Below are positions 46,316 through 54,864 of a stretch of DNA of 64,000 nt, one piece after another (the stretch's first letter is position 1; every line of letters begins with the position of its first letter). The DNA comes from VYFG01 sp965248685 (lineage in GTDB: Bacteria > Pseudomonadota > Gammaproteobacteria > Arenicellales > Poriferihabitantaceae): assembly GCA_965248685.1 (NCBI GenBank), contig CBDFKC010000002.1:496001-560000 (forward strand), in the 5' to 3' direction. Under the pieces are notes generated by a model. The model saw nothing but the letters and a program-made list of their open reading frames with translations, searched no databases and was not told where the DNA came from. The translations under genes and the position numbers were made by a program.

Positions 46316-48358
46316 ATGGAGACCGAAAACCTGGGAGGTAATCACGAGCGCTGTCAGGGACTAACGAGACGTAACGAACAATGTAGAAACACCGCCCCTG
46401 CGGGGAGTCGTTTTTGCCATGCGCATATAGAAAAAGTCAGTGATGCGGGTAAAGATTTAGAAAGTCAGGTTGGTACAATGCAAAATACTACAAAATCAAA
46501 CATAGCATGGGACTCATTATGGAAAACGGTAAGCGCGTGTTTATTTACAGTGGTTTTTGTGATCGCAGCCGCCTTCTTTCTTGCAATTGTAGTCTCAGAA
46601 ACCATTAAAAACAGAATAGAGATTGCGCCGATATCCATGCCTAAATCTCTCATTGAACTGGGCAATTCACCGGAAGTTATCTCAGAACGTATTAGCGATC
46701 ACATAGAAGGTATCTTTGGAAAGGTTAGTAGTAGTACGATGTGGAAGGATATGGCAGTTGAAACCAACCCGCCAACAATACGAATACCCGGATCCGAAAT
46801 TTCCGCCCGAGCCATTTCAAATAGGACTAGGAAGCTATTGTCAATTGAGAGTGTTCAAATCTCTGGAGAATTAATGGTATCAAATTCGTGCGTGGTAAAA
46901 TCGCGTAGTCCTGTTTGTTCCCCTCGCTTGAACGAAATCGTACAAAATTCGGATCAATCACTTGAAGAAGTCACTATATCAAACTCACTAACCTGCATCG
47001 CACTTCGACTTCGGGTGTCTGGAACTATTGTAGCCGATCTACTACCTGTTCCGATTGATCAACTTGATACGCTACTTGAAGAAGCTGCTCATTGTGCCGT
47101 TCGAAAAATAGATCCCTACCATTTTACTTACTATTTGTATGATAGTAACTCTGCCACCGCTCTAGAGGAAGCTAAGCGGCTTACATGGGAACCCTCCATT
47201 GGTACAGATGAAAAATCGATTGTTTGGTCAATGATCGGTTTTTTACATATAAAAGATCGAAACTACATTGCTGCTGAGCAAATGATTCGTCGGGCACAAG
47301 ATATCAGTCCGAAATCCGCGAGACCACTCATACATATGGGAATGTTGCTCAATCTCCAGAATAGAACCGCAGAGGCCGAGCAAGAAGCTCGAGCTGCGAT
47401 TACACTAGAACCAAGTCATGCGCCCTCCCACAGATATTTGGGACTGTTGCTACAAAATAAAAATAATTTTTCCGAAGCGGAGCAAAGATACCGTACCGCT
47501 ATTGATCTTGATTCAAGTTATGCTGCCCCATACAATAATCTTGGAATCTTATTCCTTGAGCAAGGCCGGCTTGTAGAAGCTGAACAACAATATCGACTTT
47601 CACTTGAGATCGATCCCAGATACGCACCGGCACACAACAATCTTGGAAACCTTCTTAGTAATCAGGGGAACCTAATTGAGTCAGAAATAGAATATCTAGC
47701 TGCTATCAATATCGATCCGGATTATGTTCCTGCACATAACGGGTTGGGTAGCCTGCTTGAGAAACAAGGGGAGTCAGTCGCGGCTGAGAAAAGGTATTTG
47801 AAGGCACTAGAATCCAAAACACTAGAGTCCTATTCGATGCAGGCATATACATATCAAAATCTAGGAGACTTAAAGTACAAGCAAGGGAAGAAAAAAGAGG
47901 CTGAAAAAAATTATCGAACTGCCTTAGAAATTAATCCTAGACTTGACAGCTCTCTAAACTCTCTAGGGATTCTACTTAGGTCTGAAGGGAGCTTCGAAGA
48001 GGCAGAAAAGATGTATAGAGCAGCAATTAATGTTGAGCCCAATAACGCAGTTGCACATACTAACTTGGGAAATTTACTCATAGATCTAAATCAACCGAAA
48101 AAAGCAAAGCAAGAATATTACGTAGCAATAGAAATTAACCCGAATCATGCTGCTGCTTATAACGGATTGGGAGGGCTTTTAAAAACGGAAGGCAATACTA
48201 AAGATGCTGAGGAAAATTTTCGCATGTCTATCAAAGTTAACCCCAATTACTCATTCGCTTACTCAAATCTGGCATATCTACTTGGGGAAACAGACAGAGT
48301 TGAAGAGGCAAAAAAAATGAGAATAATTGCAGATGAGCTAACACCAGAATCGGATTAA
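46316..48358 (+). CDS. Membrane-anchored TPR protein with N-terminal Cys/His motif
   Basis: The 680-residue product starts at the ATG at 46316, with GGAG about 10 bases upstream; a TTG at 46301 is the alternative. The N-terminus has a zinc-knuckle-like set Cys13, Cys23, Cys34 and His37 (ERCQGLTRRNEQC and SRFCHAH), similar to DUF5763-type motifs. One membrane helix lies at about 70-93. An unknown region (about 100-280) follows, then ten or more TPR units to the C-terminus, with repeated NLGxLLxxQGxxxEAExxYRxAIxxxP. Codon use is more AT-rich than in neighbouring core genes, suggesting transfer. Function unknown; the TPRs suggest a scaffold role. Confidence 0.8.
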   Translation: METENLGGNHERCQGLTRRNEQCRNTAPAGSRFCHAHIEKVSDAGKDLESQVGTMQNTTKSNIAWDSLWKTVSACLFTVVFVIAAAFFLAIVVSETIKNRIEIAPISMPKSLIELGNSPEVISERISDHIEGIFGKVSSSTMWKDMAVETNPPTIRIPGSEISARAISNRTRKLLSIESVQISGELMVSNSCVVKSRSPVCSPRLNEIVQNSDQSLEEVTISNSLTCIALRLRVSGTIVADLLPVPIDQLDTLLEEAAHCAVRKIDPYHFTYYLYDSNSATALEEAKRLTWEPSIGTDEKSIVWSMIGFLHIKDRNYIAAEQMIRRAQDISPKSARPLIHMGMLLNLQNRTAEAEQEARAAITLEPSHAPSHRYLGLLLQNKNNFSEAEQRYRTAIDLDSSYAAPYNNLGILFLEQGRLVEAEQQYRLSLEIDPRYAPAHNNLGNLLSNQGNLIESEIEYLAAINIDPDYVPAHNGLGSLLEKQGESVAAEKRYLKALESKTLESYSMQAYTYQNLGDLKYKQGKKKEAEKNYRTALEINPRLDSSLNSLGILLRSEGSFEEAEKMYRAAINVEPNNAVAHTNLGNLLIDLNQPKKAKQEYYVAIEINPNHAAAYNGLGGLLKTEGNTKDAEENFRMSIKVNPNYSFAYSNLAYLLGETDRVEEAKKMRIIADELTPESD

Positions 48359-48400
48359 TGCTAGTTGGGGGAAACTCTTGATAATTTCACACTTATTGCG

Positions 48401-48416
48401 TGTCTAAAAATGATCG
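48401..48416 (+). repeat. 16-bp repeat, copy 3 (inverted relative to copies 1 and 2)
   Basis: TGTCTAAAAATGATCG on the plus strand is the exact reverse complement of 40581-40596. With copy 2 it brackets the TPR-CHAT, prophage-remnant and TPR genes. Confidence 0.7.
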
Positions 48417-48477
48417 TCGTGCTACACAAATAATCTAAAAAGTCTCCCTGGTAAAAACCCATCAAATTATCAGGCGG

Positions 48478-48507
48478 AAAAAAAGTCCCATGGCAGGGAC
48501 TTTTCTT
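48478..48507. terminator. Bidirectional rho-independent terminator
   Basis: A 9-bp stem (AAAAGTCCC at 48481-48489 with GGGACTTTT at 48496-48504) has a six-base loop and A/T tracts on both sides. It can end both the rightward TPR gene and the leftward glxB-glxC-glxD-glnT transcript. Confidence 0.8.
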
Positions 48508-48551
48508 ATCGAATTAACCGAGAGAAATATTAACGGTCAAATTTGACGGGA

Positions 48552-49859
48552 TTAGCAATCAAGCGTGTTTTCCCGCTCCCAATCACTAATTGAGCTGGTG
48601 AAGTCATTCCACTGAGCTGTTTTTAATTTGCAATAGGCGTCTATTAACTCTTTACCCAGCGCCTGCTTCAAAGACTTACTGTCCTGGGTCAGACGGATAG
48701 CATCAAGCAGATTAAGTGGTAACTTTTTCAATCCCCTGGCTTTGTGGCCCTCGGTATACATATTTATATCCAGACGTTTGCCGGGATTGCGCTTACTGGC
48801 GATACCATCGAGACCGGCACCGAGAATGCCCGCCTGCATCAGATAGGGATTTGCTGCACCGTCCATCAATCGCATTTCGAATCGACCTGCATCGGGTATG
48901 CGTATCATATGAGTTCGGTTGTTGCCCCCATAACTCACCGCATTGGGTGCCCAGGTTGCGCCGGAAGTCGTGCGAGGCGCGTTGATTCTTTTATAGCTGT
49001 TAACCGTGGGGTTGAAAATGGAGGTCAGTTCTTCAACATTGTGCATAATGCCGCCGAGGAAAGAATAAGCGAGTTTCGACAGTCCCATTTCATCGTTTTT
49101 ATGGGAGAACAGATTTTTTGTTCCGGATTTGTCCCACACTGACACATGGGCATGACAGCCATTTCCTGTGAGGTTGGAAAATGGTTTTGGCATGAAGGTC
49201 GCGCGAAGCCCGTGGTTTTCCGCAATTTGCCGAGTCATGTATTTAAAAAACACATGTCGGTCAGCGGTTTTCAGGCAGTCATCATAGTCCCAGTTCATTT
49301 CAAATTGGCCATTGGCGTCCTCGTGATCATTCTGGTAAGGACCCCAGCCAAGTTCTATCATGGCATCACAAATCTGGGTAATGACATCGTAGCGACGCAT
49401 TAATGCGGACTGGTCGTAGCAAGGTTTTGCCTGGGTGTCGGCGGCGTCTGCGATAGCGGTGCCGTCGTGATTGATCAGGAAGTACTCGCATTCAACTCCA
49501 GTCTTCATGCGATAACCTTTGGCTTCGGCTTTCTCGATCTGACGTTTTAGTGCGATGCGTGGTGAGGCTTCGATGGCGACCCCGTCAAGGTAGAGATCAC
49601 TGGCAAGCCAGCCTACTTCCTTTTTCCATGGCAGTTGAATCAGGCTACTTGGATCCGGCACCGCAAACATATCGCCGTCCGCTGGACTCATATCCAGCCA
49701 GGCGGCAAAACCGGCGAATCCAGCGCCATCCCGTTGCATATCACCAATGGCGCGGGCCGGGACTAACTTTGAACGCAAGACGCCGAACAAGTCGACGAAA
49801 CTGATCAAAAAGTATTCGATATTTTTTTTCTTTGCTACGGTAGCAAGATTGGTGGCCAT
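48552..49859 (-). CDS. glnT: Glutamine-synthetase-family ligase, GlnT / gamma-glutamylmethylamide synthetase type
   Basis: The 435-residue enzyme belongs to the glutamine synthetase superfamily. It begins with KKKNIEYFLISFVDLFGVLR, carries VECEYFLINHDG and QNDHEDANGQFEMNW, and has GNGCHAHVSVWD and the C-terminal GRFEMRLMDGAANPYLMQAG. It closely resembles rhizobial GlnT and methylotroph GmaS, which join glutamate with ammonia or methylamine using ATP. The adjacent glxB-glxC-glxD set favours the N-methylglutamate/GMA context, but GS activity cannot be told apart from GmaS by eye. It is the last gene of the leftward cluster and ends at the bidirectional terminator. Confidence 0.85.
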   Translation of the reverse strand: MATNLATVAKKKNIEYFLISFVDLFGVLRSKLVPARAIGDMQRDGAGFAGFAAWLDMSPADGDMFAVPDPSSLIQLPWKKEVGWLASDLYLDGVAIEASPRIALKRQIEKAEAKGYRMKTGVECEYFLINHDGTAIADAADTQAKPCYDQSALMRRYDVITQICDAMIELGWGPYQNDHEDANGQFEMNWDYDDCLKTADRHVFFKYMTRQIAENHGLRATFMPKPFSNLTGNGCHAHVSVWDKSGTKNLFSHKNDEMGLSKLAYSFLGGIMHNVEELTSIFNPTVNSYKRINAPRTTSGATWAPNAVSYGGNNRTHMIRIPDAGRFEMRLMDGAANPYLMQAGILGAGLDGIASKRNPGKRLDINMYTEGHKARGLKKLPLNLLDAIRLTQDSKSLKQALGKELIDAYCKLKTAQWNDFTSSISDWERENTLDC

Positions 49860-49935
49860 GTTCTATTCCTGTTTGGGTGTTATATGTTGTTGATTATGGC
49901 AAATTTTTCCGATCGGATAAATTGAGCCAGGTAAA

Positions 49936-51267
49936 TTAAAATTTTCCACTGAATCCTGGAATCCAATCGGTCCCTGCCAATGGAATACGCGCCATGGCGG
50001 ATGCTTCAATAGTTAATGCAACCATATCCTGGGGTTCCAGATTACGCACATTAGACTTTCCTGCAGCCCGGGCCAGGGTTTGGGTTTCCAGGGTCAGGCA
50101 TCGCAGGTAATTAGCAACCCGCCTGCCGGCAATTTCGGGGTCTAGTCGTTGTCCAAGTTCAGCGTCCTGAGTCGAAATGCCCGTAGGATCTTTGCCATCT
50201 TGCCAGTCGTCATAGTATCCGGCGCTGGTTCCCAATTCGTTATATTCCTGTTCGTGCTCCGGGGCATTGTCGCCCATGGCAATAAGCGCAGCAGTACCGA
50301 TGGAAACTGCATCAGCACCCATAGCCAGCGCTTTGGCAACGTCTGCGCCGGTACGAATTCCTCCTGATACGATCAGCTGCACTTCCCGGTGCATACCAAG
50401 GTCTTTCAGGGCATCCACAGCCATTCGGGTTGCCGGCAGGGTTGGAATACCGACATGCTCGATAAATACATCCTGGGTGGCCGCGGTTCCACCTTGCATA
50501 CCGTCGACAACCACGACATCGGCGCCGGCCTTTACTGCCAGCTGAACATCAAAAAAGGTGCGGGTAGCACCAACCTTGATATAGATCGGAGTCTGCCAGT
50601 CGGTGATTTCTCGTAACTCCTGAACCTTGATCTCAAGATCGTCGGGACCGGTCCAATCTGGATGACGACAGGCGCTACGCTGGTCGATGCCCTTGGGCAG
50701 ATTTCGCATTTGCGCGACCCGGTCACTGATTTTCTGGCCCAATAACATGCCGCCGCCCCCCGGCTTGGCGCCCTGCCCCACCACGATCTCGATGGCATCG
50801 GCCTTACGTATATCGTCCGGATTCATGCCGTAGCGGGACGGCAGATACTGGTAGACCAGCAGATTGGAATGGCCCCTTTCTTCAGGCGTCATGCCGCCAT
50901 CCCCGGTAGTGGTGCTGGTTCCGACTTCCGAAGCGCCCCGACCCAGGGCTTCTTTGGCCTGGGCAGACAACGCCCCAAAACTCATCCCGGCAATAGTGAT
51001 AGGGGTCGATATGGTAATGGGCTTTTCGGCAAAGCGTGCGCCGAGGGTAACCGTGGTATCGCATTTTTCGCGATATCCCTCCAGCGGATAACGAGACATA
51101 CTGGCACCGAGGAACAACAGGTCATCGAAGGTTGGTATGGAACGTTTGGTCCCTGCCCCGCGAATATCATAGATGCCTTCCCGGGCTGCCCGTTGAATCT
51201 CCCTAATAACGGGCTTGGTAAATGTTGCCGACTCTCTGAGCCAGCTGATATCAATTTTATTGTTCAT
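49936..51267 (-). CDS. glxD: FMN-binding glutamate-synthase-like protein (GlxD / MgsC)
   Basis: The 443-residue protein matches the central/FMN part of glutamate synthase: ISTPITIAGMSFGALSAQAK, TGDGGMTPEERGHSNLLVYQ, GQGAKPGGGGMLLGQKIS, VVVDGMQGGTAATQDVF and VSGGIRTGADVAKALAMGAD. In GlxBCD/MgsABC this subunit uses ammonia or methylamine with 2-oxoglutarate to form glutamate or N-methylglutamate. It begins 5 bp after the glxC stop and is followed by glnT after 76 bp. Confidence 0.88.
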   Translation of the reverse strand: MNNKIDISWLRESATFTKPVIREIQRAAREGIYDIRGAGTKRSIPTFDDLLFLGASMSRYPLEGYREKCDTTVTLGARFAEKPITISTPITIAGMSFGALSAQAKEALGRGASEVGTSTTTGDGGMTPEERGHSNLLVYQYLPSRYGMNPDDIRKADAIEIVVGQGAKPGGGGMLLGQKISDRVAQMRNLPKGIDQRSACRHPDWTGPDDLEIKVQELREITDWQTPIYIKVGATRTFFDVQLAVKAGADVVVVDGMQGGTAATQDVFIEHVGIPTLPATRMAVDALKDLGMHREVQLIVSGGIRTGADVAKALAMGADAVSIGTAALIAMGDNAPEHEQEYNELGTSAGYYDDWQDGKDPTGISTQDAELGQRLDPEIAGRRVANYLRCLTLETQTLARAAGKSNVRNLEPQDMVALTIEASAMARIPLAGTDWIPGFSGKF

Positions 51268-51272
51268 GGTTA

Positions 51273-51950
51273 TCAGTAATTGCTCAGATTATCGATCTGG
51301 AAGTTATACAGCTGGCGGGCCGAACCGTATCGTTTAAATTCTTCGGCGGAATACTCAAGCCCGGCGCGCTGCAGTAATTCATTGAGCTCGTCCAGATGCT
51401 CTTGCTCCATCGGCTTCTCAATGCAATCTGTACCCAGACTGGCGGCACTTCCTCGAAGATAAATCCGGGCTTCATAGATTGAATCACCGAGAGAATCACC
51501 AGCATCTCCGCACACCACCAAGCGACCGCTTTGGGCCATAAATGCACTCATATGACCGATGGATCCACCGACAACGATGTCCACGCCCTTCATGGATATT
51601 CCACAGCGGGCTGCGGCGTCTCCTTCGATAACCAGCAAGCCGCCGTGGGCAGTGGCGCCACAATACTGGGATGCGCTGCCTTTAACCCGGACGCTGCCCG
51701 ACATCATGTTTTCGGCGAGACCGGGGCCAGCATTACCATGCACCGTGATATCGGCATTCTGGTTCATTCCAGCGCAGTAGTATCCGACATGGCCGTAGAC
51801 TTCTACCGCAGCTGGGTACATCGCACCTGCCGCTACGTTATGCTTGCCGCCAGAATTCAAAACCTCGACATTGTCATCGGTTGAATCAGATTGATGTAAA
51901 TGCTGATTTAGTTTGCGAACAGAATCATCCTGTAAGTTAAATTGAGCCAT
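51273..51950 (-). CDS. glxC: GXGXG-type glutamate-synthase alpha-like protein (GlxC / MgsB)
   Basis: The 225-residue product corresponds to the beta-helical GXGXG domain of glutamate synthase, with the G-rich periodicity AAVEVYGHVGYYCAGMNQNA, GSVRVKGSASQYCGATAHGG and GRLVVCGDAGDSLGDSI. The frame is open upstream inside glxB, but the ATG at 51950, one base after the glxB stop, gives the expected N-terminus MAQFNLQDDSVRKL. Expected to form a complex with GlxB and GlxD. Confidence 0.88.
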   Translation of the reverse strand: MAQFNLQDDSVRKLNQHLHQSDSTDDNVEVLNSGGKHNVAAGAMYPAAVEVYGHVGYYCAGMNQNADITVHGNAGPGLAENMMSGSVRVKGSASQYCGATAHGGLLVIEGDAAARCGISMKGVDIVVGGSIGHMSAFMAQSGRLVVCGDAGDSLGDSIYEARIYLRGSAASLGTDCIEKPMEQEHLDELNELLQRAGLEYSAEEFKRYGSARQLYNFQIDNLSNY

Positions 51951-51951
51951 G

Positions 51952-52860
51952 TCAGTTCCTCTCCCAGCTGTATATTGTCGCCGGATCGGGTTCCCATATT
52001 CGGGCATTTTCGCTGTTAGGGAGTTGCGCAATAGCCCGATATTCTGACGACATCGCAACCCAGTCATCGGTTTCGGCGAGCACTGCGGGCTTACAGGCAA
52101 TTGGGTCTCTGAGTACCGCAAAACCGTCTCGGGTACCGATGGCGAAGGTATAGAATCCGTCCAAGTCCACCAGTGCCGCCTCCAGTGCCTCGTTCAATGT
52201 CGCGCCCTGGCCTAATCGCCAAGTCAAATAACCTGCTGCGACTTCTGAATCATTGTCGGTTTGAAACCGCATTCCTTCAGCGCGTAGTTTGTCTCGTAAC
52301 TGGTTATGATTTGACAGGGAACCATTATGTACCAGGCATAGATCGAGGCCGGTTGAAAATGGATGGGAATGCTCGGTAGTTACCGCGCTTTCGGTGGCCA
52401 TTCGGGTATGTCCCAAGGCATGGCTGCCTTGCATGGATCGCAATTCGAACTTTTCAATTACCTGATCGGGCAGTCCTTTTTCCTTGAAAATTTCGATAGC
52501 GCTGCCGAGACTGGTTATCTTGACCTGACCCAGGTTGTTATCGATCCAGCTGGCAATACGATCAGAATCGCTTTGCTCGCTGGCAGATAGAATCAAAACG
52601 GCATGGTTCGCCAGTGGCTCCAGTGTTACTGCGGGATCCAGATTCTGTTGAATGGTCTGCTTGACCGCATTCCAGTCAATATCGTCATCCCCCTGGAGGG
52701 TAATTTTGATTGAACCGGTATCTACTGGATCGTGATATAGCGCAACGCCGGCGCTATCGGGTCCACGGTCGGTCATTTGTATCAACATGTCCGCCAACAT
52801 GTTGCCAAGGCTGGATTCCAGCGCTGGATTCTTATAGTACAGCCCTACTATTCCACACAT
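51952..52860 (-). CDS. glxB: Class II glutamine amidotransferase (GlxB / MgsA)
   Basis: Cys2 in MCGIVGLYYK is the Ntn nucleophile. Further glutaminase signatures are ALGHTRMATESAVTTEHSHP with the arginine/histidine set and LVHNGSLSNHNQLRDKL. The 302-residue subunit resembles the glutaminase part of GlxB/MgsA and of PurF-type enzymes. It starts the leftward glxB-glxC-glxD-glnT cluster, 102 bp after the XRE-cupin regulator gene on the same strand. Confidence 0.88.
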   Translation of the reverse strand: MCGIVGLYYKNPALESSLGNMLADMLIQMTDRGPDSAGVALYHDPVDTGSIKITLQGDDDIDWNAVKQTIQQNLDPAVTLEPLANHAVLILSASEQSDSDRIASWIDNNLGQVKITSLGSAIEIFKEKGLPDQVIEKFELRSMQGSHALGHTRMATESAVTTEHSHPFSTGLDLCLVHNGSLSNHNQLRDKLRAEGMRFQTDNDSEVAAGYLTWRLGQGATLNEALEAALVDLDGFYTFAIGTRDGFAVLRDPIACKPAVLAETDDWVAMSSEYRAIAQLPNSENARIWEPDPATIYSWERN

Positions 52861-52962
52861 TAACGAGCCTCATGGTTTGGGTATTAGTGATTTCGTCTCA
52901 TACTAGCATCGAATCAAGCTATATTCTACTGAGAGGAAATAAAAATTAATCAGAAGAAATAT

Positions 52963-53577
52963 TTACTCGCCACTTTCACCGTGACGGCCGACAATAATAG
53001 CCAACATTCGAATTGGCAATTTAATAAGTTCTTCCGGCCCATGGGGGGCCTCTGAATCAAAATACAGTGAGTCGCCCGGAAACAGATGATAGGTTTCGTT
53101 GGCGTGCCGGTAGATCACTTCGCCATCCAGTATGTGAATGAATTCAACTCCATCGTGCTGAAACAGCGGAAATACATCAGACTTTTCGGTTAGGGTGACC
53201 AAATAGGGTTCTACCGTGGGCGATTGTCCGCTGGAATGACCAAGCAACTGGTATTGATGTCCTGCCCGGGTGCCCTGGCGTTCGATATTGAGACCATCTC
53301 CAGCAGCCACGTAGGTGGCGTCCCGGGTTTCTTCGTATAATTTAAATAATGCCGTAACCGGAATATTCAGAGCACCCGCGAGTCGATTCAGGGTTGCCAA
53401 CGAGGGTGAAGTTAAACCATTTTCAACTTTCGACAACATCCCGGAAGATAGATCCGACTGGCGCGCCAAATCGGCAACCGTCATGCCCTGTTTGTTGCGG
53501 TATACCCTGACCTGCCGCCCAATTGCCACTTCCAGGGCATTTTCAGCTACGTATCGGGATGGATCGGTATCATTCAT
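52963..53577 (-). CDS. XRE-cupin transcriptional regulator
   Basis: The protein has an N-terminal helix-turn-helix of the Cro/C1 type (YRNKQGMTVADLARQSDLSS, GMLSKVENGLTSPSLATLNR) and a C-terminal cupin (FIHILDGEVIYRHANETYHL, FPGDSLYFDSEAPHGPEEL) that probably senses a small ligand, as in PuuR-type regulators. The ATG at 53577 gives 204 residues; a TTG at 53601 would add eight. It lies directly upstream of glxB on the same strand and divergent from the RidA gene, so it is the likely regulator of one or both. Confidence 0.9.
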   Translation of the reverse strand: MNDTDPSRYVAENALEVAIGRQVRVYRNKQGMTVADLARQSDLSSGMLSKVENGLTSPSLATLNRLAGALNIPVTALFKLYEETRDATYVAAGDGLNIERQGTRAGHQYQLLGHSSGQSPTVEPYLVTLTEKSDVFPLFQHDGVEFIHILDGEVIYRHANETYHLFPGDSLYFDSEAPHGPEELIKLPIRMLAIIVGRHGESGE

Positions 53578-53721
53578 GCCTGTTTTCGATTTAGCTTTCA
53601 AAAGGAGTTTCCCCAGGAGGTTTGATTGTAGGGGTGGCTGGGTCTAATTGAAATATGGTAGTTGACAACACTGTAATAATCGCTAAATTCAACGCCCCAA
53701 TAATCTAACCCTGATGATCCG

Positions 53722-54141
53722 ATGACCGATCCCCACCAGCGCTATCGTAAGTTCAACACCCGAGAGACTTATCCTAACCAAAAACTCGACAATGATTTAT
53801 GCCAGCTCGTGAAGGCGCGGGGTACCCTGGTATTTGTCCGCGGCCAGGTTGGACAGGATATTGATAATTTTGAGAGTGTGGAAAATATGTCGCCCTTTGA
53901 TCAGGCCGACCGAGCGATGCAAAATGTAAAGCAGTTGCTGGAAGAAGCTGGATCTGAATTGAGTCATATTTGCCGTATTCAGGTCTATATTACTGACAGA
54001 GCCTACCGAGACGACGTCTATCAAGGTATTGGCAAGTGGCTGAAAGGTGTGTTTCCGGTTTCGACCGGGCTAATTATCGATGGCCTTGCTCGCCCGGAAT
54101 GGGTTATGGAGATTGAGGCAACTGCGGTTATTCCTGATTAA
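53722..54141 (+). CDS. RidA/YjgF/RutC-family protein
   Basis: The 139-residue product has the RidA fold signatures FVRGQVGQDID, DQADRAMQNVKQLLEEAG and ICRIQVYITDRAYRDDV, with the ending ARPEWVMEIEATAVIP. The arginine in the QVYITDRAYR-to-RPEWVMEIE region could serve as in imine deaminases. RidA proteins hydrolyse reactive enamines/imines, and some act in catabolic clusters. A 19-bp gap separates it from the DUF1028 gene, suggesting an operon. Confidence 0.9.
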   Translation: MTDPHQRYRKFNTRETYPNQKLDNDLCQLVKARGTLVFVRGQVGQDIDNFESVENMSPFDQADRAMQNVKQLLEEAGSELSHICRIQVYITDRAYRDDVYQGIGKWLKGVFPVSTGLIIDGLARPEWVMEIEATAVIPD

Positions 54142-54160
54142 TCAATTAGTTTTTGCCATC

Positions 54161-54838
54161 ATGACATTTTCCATAATAGGTCGATGCGAGCGTAGCGGTA
54201 TGTTCGGCGTCGCAATTACCACTTCAAGTATTTGTGTTGGTGCCCGCTGTCCCCATGCCAGGGCTGGGGTTGGGGCCGTGGCTACCCAAAATGTAACCGA
54301 TCCTGCCCTGGGACCGGCAATCCTGGATGCCCTGGCAAGGGAACTTGATGCCGGTCAGGCTTTGGCAGAAGTGATGCAGGGTAAGCAATACCTGGACTAT
54401 CGCCAGTTAACTGTGGTGGATAATAACGGTCAGACCGCCAGCCATACCGGTACCAATATTCTTGGAACCAACGCGGTATCTGACGGCAGCCAGTGTTTTG
54501 CCGCGGGGAACTTATTATCGTCAACCAACGTTCCCGGAGCCATGACCGGAGAATTTGGACTGCAACAGGATAAACATTTGGCGGAACGTTTGCTGCTGTC
54601 TCTAGAAGCAGGCGTGGCTGCCGGCGGTGAACAAGGGGACGTGCATTCTGCTGCATTATTGGTAGTAGACCAGGAGTCATATCCGCTGGTGGATTTGCGT
54701 GTGGATTGGGACGAGATCGATCCTATCCTTGTTTTACGCCAGATCTGGCAGGAATACGAGCCGCAAATGTTGGATTATCTAACCCGTGCAGTGAATCCCT
54801 CGGCTGCGCCTTCTTACGGTGTTCCCGGCGACGAATAG
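54161..54838 (+). CDS. DUF1028 family protein (Ntn-hydrolase-like)
   Basis: The 225-residue protein starts at 54161 (MTFSIIGRCERSGMFGVAI) and shows the DUF1028 pattern TQNVTDPALGPAILDAL, DNNGQTASHTGTN, CFAAGNLL and LLLSLEAGVAAGGEQGD, then HSAALLVV. The family has a predicted Ntn-hydrolase fold but no proven reaction; it is often found with RidA proteins and peptide or amine transporters. The frame is open upstream but overlaps RidA, so the internal ATG is chosen. Confidence 0.88.
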   Translation: MTFSIIGRCERSGMFGVAITTSSICVGARCPHARAGVGAVATQNVTDPALGPAILDALARELDAGQALAEVMQGKQYLDYRQLTVVDNNGQTASHTGTNILGTNAVSDGSQCFAAGNLLSSTNVPGAMTGEFGLQQDKHLAERLLLSLEAGVAAGGEQGDVHSAALLVVDQESYPLVDLRVDWDEIDPILVLRQIWQEYEPQMLDYLTRAVNPSAAPSYGVPGDE

Positions 54839-54864
54839 ACAGCTCTTTGGCAAGCTCCTGGCGG

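Noticed and set aside
40581..48416. Simple transposon with 16-bp terminal inverted repeats spanning the island
   Set aside because: No target-site duplication is visible outside the repeats, no transposase is present, and copy 1 is an extra direct copy that a simple transposon would not explain.
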